A DNA stretch of 64,000 bases from Hippophae tibetana (lineage: Eukaryota > Streptophyta > Magnoliopsida > Rosales > Elaeagnaceae), in NCBI GenBank assembly GCA_037013495.1, contig CM072810.1:77670449-77734448 (forward strand), read 5' to 3'. Both the position numbers and the translations under genes were made by a program. The notes below the pieces were generated by a model. The model was given only the letters and a program-made list of their open reading frames with translations, had not been told where the DNA came from and did not search any database. Of this stretch, positions 52,901 to 64,000 are shown one piece after another. The stretch's first letter is position 1. Each line of letters starts with the position of its first letter.

Positions 52901-55012
52901 CCAAAGCAAGGAAAATTAATATTGTGTGAATCTATACGATTTTCAATTTGATATATTATAATAGCCATTTCAATACACGAGTACAAGATTATCGTAGTGA
53001 ATACTTGCGACACATATTTATTAATTTTTTTGTTGTTTTTGAAAATGTGAATAGTATCCATTTTATTTTTCGTTCTGTTACATTTTTTTAAAGGATATAG
53101 ATTGAATGAAAACAATAATAAATAACCCTTGGTTGGCACCAATATCTTCATTACAGCTCTTTTGAATAAAATCCAAAGCATCTAAAACGGAAATGGTGTG
53201 ACAAAAACATTAAAACCTTGCTAAGTGATGTAAATGATGCCATTTGTGTTCAAAAATGAGGTTCCAAATCAAGGAATATTAATATTGTGTTAGTCTATAA
53301 AATATGTGATTTGATATATTGTAATTCTTCTGTCGATAACAGAGTAAACAATTATCGTAGTTAATAGTTGGAACTCATATTTATCAAATGTTTTGTTGTT
53401 TTTGAAAATGTGAGCAGTATTCCCTTCTTTTTCTCTTCTCTTATATTTTTTAAAGAATAGAGATTGATTGAATAAATTAATAAATGACCCTTTGTCAGAA
53501 CCAATTTCTACTTTATAGCTCTTTCGAATAAAACTGAAAGGAAGTAAAACGGAAATGTTGCAACAAAACGTTTAAACCCAATTTAAGTGACGTAAACGAT
53601 AGAATTTGTGTACAAAAATGAGTTTCCAAAGCAAGGAAAATTAATATTGTTTGAATCTATACAATCTTCAATTTGATATATTATAATAGTCATTTCAATA
53701 CACGAGTACAAGATTATCGTAGTGAATAGTTGCGACACATATTTATTAATTTTTTTGTTGTTTTTGAAAATGTGAATAGTAACCATTTTATTTTTCTTTC
53801 TCTTATATTTTTTAAAGAATATAGATTGAATGAAAACAATAATAAATAACCCTTGGTGGGCACCAATATCTTCATTACAGCTCTTTTGAATAAAATCCAA
53901 AGTATATAAAACGGAAATGGTGTGACAAAAACATTAAAACCTTGCTAAGTGATGTAAATGATGCCATTTGTGTTCAAAAATAAGGTTCCAAATCAAGGAA
54001 TATTAATATTGTGTTAGTCTATAAAATATGTGATTTGATATATTTTAATTCTTCTGTCGATAACAGAGTAAACAATTATCGTAGTTAATAGTTGGAACTC
54101 ATATTTATGAAAGGTTTTGTTGTTTTTGAAAATGTGAGGAGTATTCCCTTCTTTTTCTCTTCTCTTATATTTTTTAAAGAATAGAGATTGATTGAATAAA
54201 TTAATAAATAAACCTTGGTCGGAACCAATTTCTACTTTATAGCCCTTTCGAATAAAACCGAAAGGAAGTAAAACGGAAATGTTGCAACAAAACGTTTAAA
54301 CCCAATTTAAGTGACGTAAACGATGGAATTTGTGTACAAAAATGGGTTTCCAAAGCAAGGAAAATTAATATTGTGTGAATCTATACGTTCTTTAATTTGA
54401 TATATTATAATAGCCATTTCAATACACGAGTACAAGATTATCGTAGTGAAGAGTTGCGACACATATTTATTAATTTTTTTGTTGTTTTTGAAAATGTGAA
54501 TAGTATCCATTTTATTTTTCGTTCTCTTATAGTTTTTAAAGAATATAGATTGAATGAAAACAATAATAAATAACCCTTGGTGGGCACCAATATCTTCATT
54601 ACAACTCTTTTGAATAAAATCCAAAGTATGTAAAACGGAAATGGTGTCACAAAAACATTAAAACCTTTCTAAGTGATGTAAATGATGCCATTTGTGTTCA
54701 AAAATCAGGTTCCAAATCAAGGAATATTAATATTGTGTTAGTCAATAAAATATGTGATTTGATATGTGGTAATTCTTCTGTCGATAACAGGGTAAACAAT
54801 TATCGTAGTTAATAGTTGGAACTCATATTTATCAAATGTTTTGTTGTTTTTGAAAATGTGAGCAGTATTCCCTTCTTTTTCTCTTCTCTTATATTTTTTA
54901 AAGAATAGAGATTGATTGAATAAATTTATAAATAAACCTTGGTCGGAACCAATTTCTACTTTATAGCTCTTTCGAATAAAACCGAAAGGAAGTAAAACGG
55001 AAATGTTGCAAC
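49946..55012 (+). repeat. Five-dimer period block, later copies
   Basis: This region repeats the preceding block (offset 3618 bp) and then adds a local two-dimer copy: units at 51392 and 52840 match at 1448 bp, as do 52117 and 53565. Units at 48499 and 49223 reappear as 53565 and 54289 at an offset of 5066 bp, sharing gatagaatttg and gaagagttgcgac respectively. Unit 52117 is mixed: its start follows 48499 while its B follows the 47052/50670 type. Confidence 0.83.
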
Positions 55013-55695
55013 AAAACGTTCAAAAATGAGTTTCCAAAGCAAGGAAAATAATATTGTGTGAATCTATACGTTCTTTAATTTGATATATTATAATAGCCGT
55101 TTCAATACACGAGTACAAGATTATCGTAGTGAATAGTTGGGACACATATTTATTAATATTTTTGTTGTTTTTGAAAATGTGAATAGTATCCATTTTATTT
55201 TTCTTTCTCTTATATTTTTTAAAGAATATAGATTGAATGAAAACAATAATAAATAACCCTGGATGGGCACCAATATCTTCATTACAGCACTTTCGAGTAA
55301 AATCCAAACTAAGTAAAACGGAAATGGTGTGACAAAAACATTAAAACCTTGCTAAGTGATGTAAATGATGCCATTTGTGTTCAAAAATGAGGTTCCAAAT
55401 CAAGGAATATTAATATTGCGTTAGTCTATACAATTTGTGATTGGATATATTGTAATTCTTGCGTCGATAACCGAGTAAACAATTATCGTAGTTAATAGTT
55501 GGAACTCATATTTATTAAATGTTTTGTTGATTTTGAAAATGCGAGTAGTATTCCCTTCTTTTTCTCTTCTTTTATATTTTTTAAAGAATAGAGATTGATT
55601 GAATAAATTTTTAAATAAACCTTGGTCGGAACCAATTTCTACTTTATAGCTCTTTCGAATAAAACCGAAAGGAAGTAAAACGGAAATGTTGCAAC
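55013..55695 (+). repeat. Short unit 77 (683 bp) with a 40-bp deletion in A
   Basis: The A head runs aaaacgtt directly into caaaaatgag at 55020/55021. Compared with the preceding unit, the 40 bases equivalent to 54297-54336 are absent, including GTTTAAAC and the acgtaaacg stretch. AACGTT is kept. The rest of A is of the type with gaatagttgggac and attaatatttttgttg, and its tail has agcactttcgagtaaaatcc. The B that follows is complete. Confidence 0.92.
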
Positions 55696-56419
55696 AAAAC
55701 GTTTAAACCCAATATAAGTGACGTAAACGATGGAATTTGTGTACAAAAATGAGTTTCCCAAGAAAGGAATATTAATATTGGGTGAATCTATACGATCTTC
55801 ACTTTCATATATTATAATAGTCGTTTTAATACATGAGTACAAGATTATCGTAGTGAATAGTTGTGACACATATTTATTAATTTTTTGGTTGATTTTGAAA
55901 ATGTGAATAGTATCCATTTTATTTTTCGTTCTCTTACATTTTTTAAAGGATATAGATTGAATGAAAACAATAATAAATAACCCTTGTTTGGCACCAATAT
56001 CTTCATTATAGCTCTTTTGAATAAAATCGAAAGTATAAAAAACGGAAATGGTGTGACAAAAACATTAAAACCTTGCTAAGTGATGTAAATGATGCCATTT
56101 GTGTTCAAAAATGAGGTTCCAAATCAAGGAATATTAATATTGTGTTAGTCTATAAAATATGTGATTTGATATATTGTAATTCTTCTGTCGATAACAGAGT
56201 AAACAATTATCGTAGTTAATAGTTGGAACTCATATTTATTAAATGTTTTGTTGATTTTGAAAATGCGAGTAGTATTCCCTTCTTTTTCTCTTCTTTTATA
56301 TTTTTTAAAGAATAGAGATTGATTGAATAAATTTTTAAATAAACCTTGGTCGGAACCAATTTCTACTTTATAGCTCTTTTGAATAAAACCGAAAGGAAGT
56401 AAAACAGAAATGTTGCAAC
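55696..56419 (+). repeat. Divergent A subtype with a B-like palindrome
   Basis: The A copies at 55696, 59278 and 60003 read gtttcccaagaaagg followed by aatattaatattgggtg, where other A copies have aaaattaatattgtgtg. The 12-bp palindrome AATATTAATATT (55768-55779 here), otherwise a mark of B, is thus present in A. Further subtype marks are caatttcatatattat, tcgttttaatac and ggatatagattg. Units at 56420 and 62500 carry part of the set. Either a point change or a short A-B conversion could produce it. Confidence 0.78.
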
Positions 56420-57867
56420 AAAAGGTTTAAACCCTATTTAAGTGACGTAAACGATGGAATTTGTGTACAAAAATGAGTTTCCCAAGAAAGGAAAATTAAT
56501 ATTGTGTGAATCTATACGATCTTCAATTTCATATATTATAATAGTCGTTTTAATACATGAGTACAAGATTATCGTAGTGAATAGTTGTGACACATATTTA
56601 TTAATTTTTTTGTTGATTTTGAAAATGTGAATAGTATCCATTTTATTTTTCGTTCTCTTACATTTTTTAAAGGATATAGATTGAATGAAAACAATAATAA
56701 ATAACCCTTGTTTGGCACCAATATCTTCATTACAGCTCTTTTGAATAAAATCCAAAGTATCTAAAATGGAAATGGTGTGACAAAAACATTAAAACCTTGC
56801 TAAGTGATGTAAATGATGCCATTTGTGTTCAAAAATGAGGTTCCAAATCAAGGAATATTAATATTGTGTTAGTCTATAAAATATGTGATTTGATATATTG
56901 TAATTCTTCTGTCGATAACAGAGTAAACAATTATCGTAGTTAATAGTTGGAAGTCATATTAATTAAATGTTTTGTTGTTTTTGAAAATATGAGCAGTATT
57001 CCCTTCTTTTTCTCTTCTCTTATATTTTTTAAAGAATAGAGATTGATTGAATAAATTTATAAATAAACCTTGGTCGGAACCAATTTCTGCTTTATAGCTC
57101 TTTCGAATAAAACCGAAAGTAAGTAAAACGGAAATGTTGCAACAAAACGTTTAAACCCAATTTAAGTGACGTAAACGATGGAATTTGTGTACAAAAATGA
57201 GTTTCCAAAGCAAGGAAAATTAATATTGTGTGAATCTATACAATCTTCAATTTGATATATTATAATAGTCATTTCAATACACGACTACAAGATTATCGTA
57301 GTGAATAGTTGCGACACATATTTATTATTTTTTTTGTTGTTTTTGAAAATGTGAATAGTAACCATTTTATTTTTCTTTCTCTTATATTTTTTAAAGAATA
57401 TAGATTGAATGAAAACAATAATAAATAACCCTTGGTGGGCACCAATATCTTCATTACACCTCTTTTGAATAAAATCCAAAGTAAGTAAAACGGAAATGGT
57501 GTGACAAAAACATTAAAACCTTGCTAAGTGATGTAAATGATGCCATTTGTGTTCAAAAATGAGGTTCAAAATCAAGGAATATAAATATTGTGTTAGTCTA
57601 TACAATCTGTGATTTGATATATTGTAATTCTTCTGTCGATAACTGAGTAAACAATTATAGTAGTTAATAGTTGGAACTCATATTTATAAAATGTTTTGTT
57701 GTTTTTGAAAATGTGAGCAATATTCCCTTCTTTTTCTCTTCTCTTATATTTTTTAAAGAATAGAGATTGATTGAATAAATTAATAAATAACCCTTGGTCC
57801 GAACAAATTTCTTCTTTATTGCTCTTTTGAATAAAACCGAAAGGAAGTAAAACGGAAATGTTGCAAC

Positions 57868-60800
57868 AAAACGTTTAAACCCAATATAAGTGACGTAAAC
57901 GATGGAATTTGTGTACAAAAATGAGTTTCCAGAGCATGGAAAATTAATATTGTGTGAATCTATACAATCTTCAATTTGATATATTATAATAGTCATTTCA
58001 ATACACGAGTACAAGATTATCGTAGTGAATAGTTGCGACACATATTTATTAATTTTTTTGTTGTTTTTGAAAATGTGAATAGTAACCATTTTATTTTTCG
58101 TTCTCTTACATTTTTTTAACGGATATAGATTGAATGAAAACAATAATAAATAACCCTTGGTTGGCACCAATATCTTCATTACAGCTCCTGTGAATAAAAT
58201 CCAAAGTATAAAAAACGGAAATGGGGTGACAAAAACATTAAAACCTTGCTAAGTGATGTAAATGATGCCATTTGTGTTCAAAAATGAGGTTCCAAATCAA
58301 GAAATATTAATATTGTGTTAGTCTACAAAATATGTGATTTGATATATTGTAATTCTTCTGTCGATAACAGAGTAAACAATTATCGTAGTTAATAGTTGGA
58401 ACTCATATTTATCAAATGTTTTGTTGTTTTTGAAAATGTGAGCAGTATTCCCTTCGTTTTCTCTTGTCTTATATTTTTTAAAGAATAGAGATTAATTGAA
58501 TACATTTATAAATAAACCTTGGTCGGAACCAAGTTCCACTTTATAGCTCTTTCGAATAAAACCGAAAGGAAGTAAAACGGAAATGTTGCAACAAAACGTT
58601 CAAAAATGAGTTTCCAGAGCAAGGAAAATTAATATTGTGTGAATCTATACAATCTTCAATTTTGATATATTATAATAGTCGTTTCAATACACGAGTACAA
58701 GATTATCGTAGTGAATACTTGCGACACATATTTATTAATTTTTTTGTTGTCCTTGAAAATGTGAATAGTATCCATTTTATTTTTCTTTCTCTTATATTTT
58801 TTAATGAATATAGATTGAATGAAAACAATAATAAATGACCCTGGATTGGCACCAATATCTTCATTACAGCTCTTTTGAATAAAATCCAAAGTATATAAAA
58901 CGGAAATGGTGTGACAAACTCATTAAAACCTTTCTAAGTGATGTAAATGATGCCATTTGTGTTCAAAAATGAGGTTCCAAATCAAGGAATATTAATATTG
59001 TGTTAGTCTATACAATCTGTGATTTGATATATTGTAATTCTTCTGTCGATAACCGAGTAAACAATTATCGTAGTTAATAGTTGAAACTCATATTTATCAA
59101 ATGTTTTATTGTTTTTGAAAATGTGAGCTGTATTTCCTTCTTTTTCTCTTCTCTTATATTTTTTAAAGAATAGAGATTGATTGAATAAATTAATAAATAA
59201 TACTTGGTTGGAAGCAATTTCTATTTTATAGCTCTTTTGAATAAAACCGACAGGAAGTCAAACGGAAATGTTGCAACAAAAGGTTTAAACCCTATTTAGG
59301 TGACGTAAACGATGGAATTTGTGTACAAAAATGAGTTTCCCAAGAAAGGAATATTAATATTGGGTGAATCTATACGATCTTCAATTTCATATATTATAAT
59401 AGTCGTTTTAATACACGAGTACAAGATTATCGTAGTGAATAGTTGGGACACATATTTATTAATTTTTTTGCTATTTTTGAAAATGTGAATAGTATCCATT
59501 TTATTTTTCGTTCTCTTACATTTTTTTAAAGGATATAGATTGAATGAAAACAATAATAAATAACCCTTGGTTGGCACCAATATCTTCATTATAGCTCTTT
59601 TGAATAAAATCGAAAGTATAAAAAACGGAAATGGTGTGACAAAAACATTAAAACCTTGCTAAGTGATGTAAATGATGCCATTTGTGTTCAAAAATGAGGT
59701 TCCAAATCAAGGAATATTAATATTGTGTTAGTCTATAAAATATGTGATTTGATATATTGTAATTCTTCTGTCCATAACAGAGTAAACAATTATCGTAGTT
59801 AATAGTTGGAACTCATATTTATTAAATGTTTTGTTGATTTTGAAAATGCGAGTAGTATTCCCTTCTTTTTCTCTTCTTTTATATTTTTTAAAGAATAGAG
59901 ATTGATTGAATAAATTTTTAAATAAACCTTGGTCGGAACCAATTTCTACTTTATAGCTCTTTCGAATAAAACCGAAAGGAAGTAAAACGGAAATGTTGCA
60001 ACAAAACGTTTAAACCCAATATAAGTGACGTAAACGATGGAATTTGTGTACAAAAATGAGTTTCCCAAGAAAGGAATATTAATATTGGGTGAATCTATAC
60101 GATATTCAATTTCATATATTATAATAGTCGTTTTAATACACGAGTACAAGATTATCGTAGTGAATAGTTGGGACACATATTTATTAATTTTTTTGCTATT
60201 TTTGAAAATGTGAATAGTATCCATTTTATTTTTCCTTCTCTTACATTTTTTTAAAGGATATAGATTGAATGAAAACAATAATAAATAACCCTTGGTTGGC
60301 ACCAATATCTTCATTACAGCTCTTTTGAATAAAATCCAAAGTATATAAAACGGAAATGGTGTGACAAAAACATTAAAACCTTGCTAAGTGATGTAAATGA
60401 TGCCATTTGTGTTCAAAAATGAGGTTCCAAATCAAGGAATATTAATATTGTGTTAGTCTATAAAATATGTGATTTGATATATTGTAATTCTTCTGTCGAT
60501 AACAGAGTAAACAATTATCGTAGTTAATAGTTGGAACTCATATTTATTAAATATTTTGTTGATTTTGAAAATGCGAGTAGTATTCCCTTCTTTTTCTCTT
60601 CTCTTATATTTTTTAAAGAATAGAGATTGATTGAATAAATTTTTAAATAAACCTTGGTCGGAACCAATTTCTACTTTATAGCTCTTTCGAATAAAACCGA
60701 AAGGAAGTAAAACGGAAATGTTGCAACAAAACGTTTAAACCCAATATAAGTGACGTAAACGATGGAATTTGTGTACAAAAATGAGTTTCCAGAGCATGGA

Positions 60801-61460
60801 AAATTAATATTGTGTGAATCTATACAATCTTCAATTTGATATATTATAATAGTCATTTCAATACACGAGTACAAGATTATCGTAGTGAATAGTTGCGACA
60901 CATATTTATTAATTTTTTTGTTGTTTTTGAAAATGTGAATAGTAACCATTTTATTTTTCGTTCTCTTACATTTTTTTAACGGATATAGATTGAATGAAAA
61001 CAATAATAAATAACCCTTGGTTGGCACCAATATCTTCATTACAGCTCCTGTGAATAAAATCCAAAGTATAAAAAACGGAAATGGGGTGACAAAAACATTA
61101 AAACCTTGCTAAGTGATGTAAATGATGCCATTTGTGTTCAAAAATGAGGTTCCAAATCAAGAAATATTAATATTGTGTTAGTCTACAAAATATGTGATTT
61201 GATATATTGTAATTCTTCTGTCGATAACAGAGTAAACAATTATCGTAGTTAATAGTTGGAACTCATATTTATCAAATGTTTTGTTGTTTTTGAAAATGTG
61301 AGCAGTATTCCCTTCGTTTTCTCTTGTCTTATATTTTTTAAAGAATAGAGATTAATTGAATACATTTATAAATAAACCTTGGTCGGAACCAAGTTCCACT
61401 TTATAGCTCTTTCGAATAAAACCGAAAGGAAGTAAAACGGAAATGTTGCAACAAAACGTT
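57868..61460 (+). repeat. Block pair offset 2860 bp carrying the deletion allele
   Basis: The unit at 57868 and the start of the 58593 unit reappear at 60728 and 61453. Rare shared marks are ccagagcatgg, aacggatatag, agctcctgtgaataaaatcc, gaaatggggtgac, ctcttgtcttatatt and ccaagttccac. The offset of 2860 bp is four units less the 40-bp deletion. Copying this block carried the deleted A head with it, which explains two of its three occurrences. Confidence 0.86.
58593..59277 (+). repeat. Short unit 82 (685 bp) with the same 40-bp deletion
   Basis: The junction aaaacgtt/caaaaatgag lies at 58600/58601 and is identical to that in the unit at 55013. The flanking A differs: it has ccagagcaagg, an extra T in aattttgatatatt, and gaatacttgcgac with gttgtccttg. 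The deletion junction is the same but the background is not, so it has moved between backgrounds by recombination. Confidence 0.92.
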
Positions 61461-61775
61461 CAAAAATGAGTTTCCAGAGCAAGGAAAATTAATATTGTGT
61501 GAATCTATACAATCTTCAATTTTGATATATTATAATAGTCGTTTCAATACACGAGTACAAGATTATCGTAGTGAATAGTTGCGACACATATTTATTAATA
61601 TTTTTGTTGTTTTTGAAAATGTGAATAGTATCCATTTTATTTTTCTTTCTCTTATATTTTTTAAAGAATATAGATTGAATGAAAACAATAATAAATAACC
61701 CTGGATGGGCACCAATATCTTCATTACAGCTCTTTTGAATAAAACCGAAAGGAAGTAAAATGGAAATGTTGCAAC
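61453..61775 (+). repeat. Short unit 86 (323 bp): deleted A, monomer B missing
   Basis: This unit has the same 40-bp deletion (junction at 61460/61461), then a nearly complete A, then passes inside the 17-base stretch agctcttttgaataaaa (61728-61744) straight into the last 31 bases of a B monomer. The next A begins at 61776. Almost one whole B is therefore absent and two A monomers stand side by side, the only break in A-B alternation in the window. Its left part matches the 58593 unit, while the middle (attaatatttttgttg) and the tail (ctggatgggcacc) match the 55013 unit. Confidence 0.92.
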
Positions 61776-63948
61776 AAAAGGTTTAAACCCTATTTAAGTG
61801 ACGTAAACTATGGAATTTGTGTACAAAAATGAGTTTCCAGAGCAAGGAAAATTAATATTGTGTGAATCTATACGATCTTAAATTTGATATATTATAATAG
61901 TCATTTCAATACACGAGTACAAGATTATCGTAGTGAATAGATGCGACACATATTTATTAATTTTTTTGTTGTCTTTGAAAATGTGAATAGTAACCATTTT
62001 ATTTTTCGTTCTCTTTTATTTTTTAAAGAATATAGATTGAATGAAAAAAATAATAAATAACCCTTGGTGGGCACCAATATCTTCATTACAGCCCTTTTGA
62101 ATAAAATCGAAAGTAAGTAAAACGGAAATGGTGTGACAAAAACATTAAAACCTTGCTAAGTGATGTAAATGATGCCATTTGTGTTCAAAAATGAGGTTCC
62201 AAATCAAGGAATATTAATATTGTGTTAGTCTATACAATCTGTGATTTGATATATTGTAATTCTTGCGTCGATAACCGAGTAAACAATTATCGTAGTTAAT
62301 TGTTGGAAGTCATATTTATTAAATGTTTTGTTGTTTTTGAAAATGTGAGTAGTATTCCCTTCTTTTTCTCTTCGCTTATATTTTTTAAAGAATAGAGATT
62401 GATTGAATAAATTAATAAATAACCCTTGGTCGGAACCAATATCTACTTTATAGCTCTTTCGAATAAAACCGTAAGGAAGTAAATCGGAAATGTTGCAACA
62501 AAAGGTTTATACCCTATTTAAGTGACGTAAACGATGGAATTTGTGTACAAAAATGAGTTTCCAAAGCAAGGAAAATTATTATTGGGTGAATCTATACGAT
62601 CTTCAATTTCATATATTATAATAGTCGTTTTAATACACGAGTACAAGATTATCGTAGTGAATAGTTGGGACACATATTTATTAATTGTTTTGCTATTTTT
62701 GAAAATGTGAATAGTATCCATTTTATTTTTCGTTCTCTTACATTTTTTTAAAGGATATAGAATGAATGAAAACAATAATAAATAACCCTTGGTTGGCACC
62801 AATATCTTCATTACAGCTCTTTTGAATAAAATCCAAAGTATATAAAACGGAAATGGTGTGACAAAAACATTAAAACCTTGCTAAGTGATGTAAATGATGC
62901 CATTTGTGTTCAAAAATGAGGTTCCAAATCAAAGAATATTAATATTGTGTTAGTCTATAAAATATGTGATTTGATATATTGTAATTCTTCTGTCGATAAA
63001 AGAGTAAACAATTATCGTAGTTAATAGTTGGAACTCATATTTATTAAATGTTTTGTTGATTTTGAAAATGCGAGCAGTATTCCCTTCTTTTTCTCTTCTC
63101 TTATATTTTTTAAAGAATAGAGATTGATTGAATAAATTTATAAATAACCCTTGGTCGGAACCAATTTCTACTTTATAGCTCTTTCGAATAAAACCGAAAG
63201 GAAGTAAAATGAAAATGTTGCAACAAAACGTTTAAACCCTATTTAAGTGACGTAAACGATGGAATTTATGTACAAAAATGAGTTTCCAAAGCAAGGGAAA
63301 TTAATATTGTGTGAATCTATACGAACTTCAATTTGATATATTATAATATTCGTTTCAATACACGTGTACAAGATTATCGTAGTGAATAGTGGCGACACAT
63401 ATTTATTAATTTTTTCGTTTTCTTTGAAAATGTGAATAGTATCCATTTTATTTTTCTTTCTCTTATATTTTTTAAAGAATATAGATTGAATGAAAACAAT
63501 AATAAATAACCCTGGGTGGGCACCAATATCTTCATTACAGCTCTTTTGAATAAAATCGAAAGTAAGTAAAACGGAAATCGTGTGACAAAAACATTAAAAC
63601 CTTGCTAAGTGATGTAAATGATGCCATTTGTGTTCAAAAATGAGGTTCGAAATAAAGGAATATTAATATTGTGTTAGTCTATACAATATGTGATTTGTTA
63701 TATTGTAATTCTTGTGTCTATAACCAAGTAAACAATTATCGTAGTTAATAGTTGGAACTCATATTTATCAAATTTTTTGTTGTTTTTGAAAATATGAGCA
63801 ATATTCCCTTCTTTTTCTCTTCTCTTATATTTTTTAAAGAATAGGGCTTGATTTAATAAATTAATAAATAACCCTTGGTCGGAACCAATATCTACTTTAT
63901 AGCTCTTTCGAATAAAACCGAAAGGAAGTAAAACGGAAATGTTGCAAC

Positions 63949-64000
63949 AAAACGTTTAAACCCAATATAAGTGATGTAAACGATGGAATTTGTGTACAAA
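63949..64000 (+). repeat. Partial unit at the right edge
   Basis: Fifty-two bases of an A head (aaaacgtttaaacccaatat, then gtgatgtaaacgatgg) are cut by the window edge, so the array continues to the right. The head has gtgatg where most A copies have gtgacg, a B-like base. The left edge begins exactly at an A head, so the array probably continues in that direction too. Confidence 0.9.

Larger units (their letters stand above)
1..64000 (+). repeat. Tandem satellite array, about 724-bp dimeric unit
   Basis: The head of monomer A (aaaacgttta or a close variant) recurs 90 times at spacings of 722-726 bp, apart from three short units. Every base of the window belongs to a unit, and all units point the same way. 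Composition is strongly AT-rich, with T-runs and short palindromes. Monomer lengths near 362 bp are about twice a nucleosome repeat, which is common for centromeric satellites; that link is inference. No gene, transposon, simple-sequence block or inverted segment interrupts the array. Most intact units keep overlapping AACGTT and GTTTAAAC palindromes at the A head, so an enzyme reading either should give a ladder near 724 bp. Neither edge of the array lies in the window. Species and chromosomal position cannot be read from the sequence. Confidence 0.98.
43432..64000 (+). repeat. Array zone 3: 29 dimer units plus a partial
   Basis: Unit starts: 43432, 44158, 44881, 45605, 46328, 47052, 47774, 48499, 49223, 49946, 50670, 51392, 52117, 52840, 53565, 54289, 55013 (683 bp), 55696, 56420, 57144, 57868, 58593 (685 bp), 59278, 60003, 60728, 61453 (323 bp), 61776, 62500, 63225, 63949 (cut by the window edge). 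Typical variants are gacaaaaacatt at the A-B join, gaatagttgcgac in A, aaaatatgtgatttg in B, and from about 46.28 kb the change to ctctttcgaataaaacc at the end of B. All three short units and the single A-A junction lie here. Confidence 0.9.

Noticed and set aside
11685-58838. Occasional plus-strand frames (for example at 11685, 27616, 29714, 34783, 37678 and 58635)
   Set aside because: They are the opposite strand of the same A monomer, present only in copies where chance changes remove stops.
150-63446. About a hundred minus-strand reading frames of 60-194 codons, many starting MDFIQ
   Set aside because: They recur once per satellite monomer, are cut at varying places by length changes in the repeat, are low-complexity in amino acids (I, F, K, N, Y rich), and show no domain or start context. 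They reflect repeat periodicity, not genes.
1-64000. CRISPR array
   Set aside because: Regular repetition is present, but there are no short repeats with unique spacers; the whole 724-bp period is repeated sequence.
1-64000. Identity with the Tribolium TCAST or Drosophila 359-bp satellite
   Set aside because: Monomer length and AT-richness are similar, but I cannot confirm sequence identity from memory. A similarity search with the dimer consensus would settle it.
1-64000. Inserted transposon, LTR element or virus-like element
   Set aside because: Unit lengths stay at 722-726 bp except for three shorter units; no unit is longer, so nothing is inserted.

Overview
The whole 64-kb window is one uninterrupted tandem array of AT-rich satellite DNA (roughly 70-75% A+T in lines counted by hand). 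I see no protein-coding gene, no RNA gene, no transposon insertion and no non-satellite DNA. The array is made of 89 consecutive units plus a 52-base partial unit at the right edge, all in the same orientation. Such an array points to a eukaryotic nuclear genome, most likely a centromeric or pericentromeric heterochromatin block. The sequence alone does not identify the species. Satellites with monomers near 360 bp are known in beetles (Tribolium TCAST) and in Drosophila (the 1.688 family), but I cannot show a match to either.

The repeat unit is a dimer of about 724 bp (observed 722-726 bp for intact units). It has two diverged but clearly homologous monomers, A (about 361-364 bp) and B (about 362 bp), which agree at roughly three quarters of positions by hand alignment. 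The A-B alternation holds from base 1 to about 61.7 kb, where one B monomer is missing. Three units (starts 55013, 58593, 61453) share one 40-bp deletion at the head of monomer A.

Region by region: zone 1 (1-23887, 33 units) has A tails reading aggtgggcacc or gggtgggcacc, a variable T-run, and several multi-unit duplications, including a pair of blocks 14.48 kb apart. Zone 2 (23888-43431, 27 units) carries a clear two-dimer higher-order repeat of 1447-1448 bp. Zone 3 (43432-64000, 29 units plus the partial) has five-dimer (3618-bp) duplications, a spreading T-to-C change that creates TTCGAA and completes an inverted repeat, the 40-bp deletion allele, and the phase slip. The layout fits turnover by unequal crossing over and gene conversion; several chimeric units still show their junctions.

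Repeated reading frames on the minus strand (about 60-194 codons) are by-products of the satellite and are not annotated as genes. The points that most deserve a second look are small dyad symmetries: one shared by A and B, and two that arose by mutation and then spread. Short dyads of this kind have been proposed to matter at centromeres lacking CENP-B boxes, but any function here is inference.
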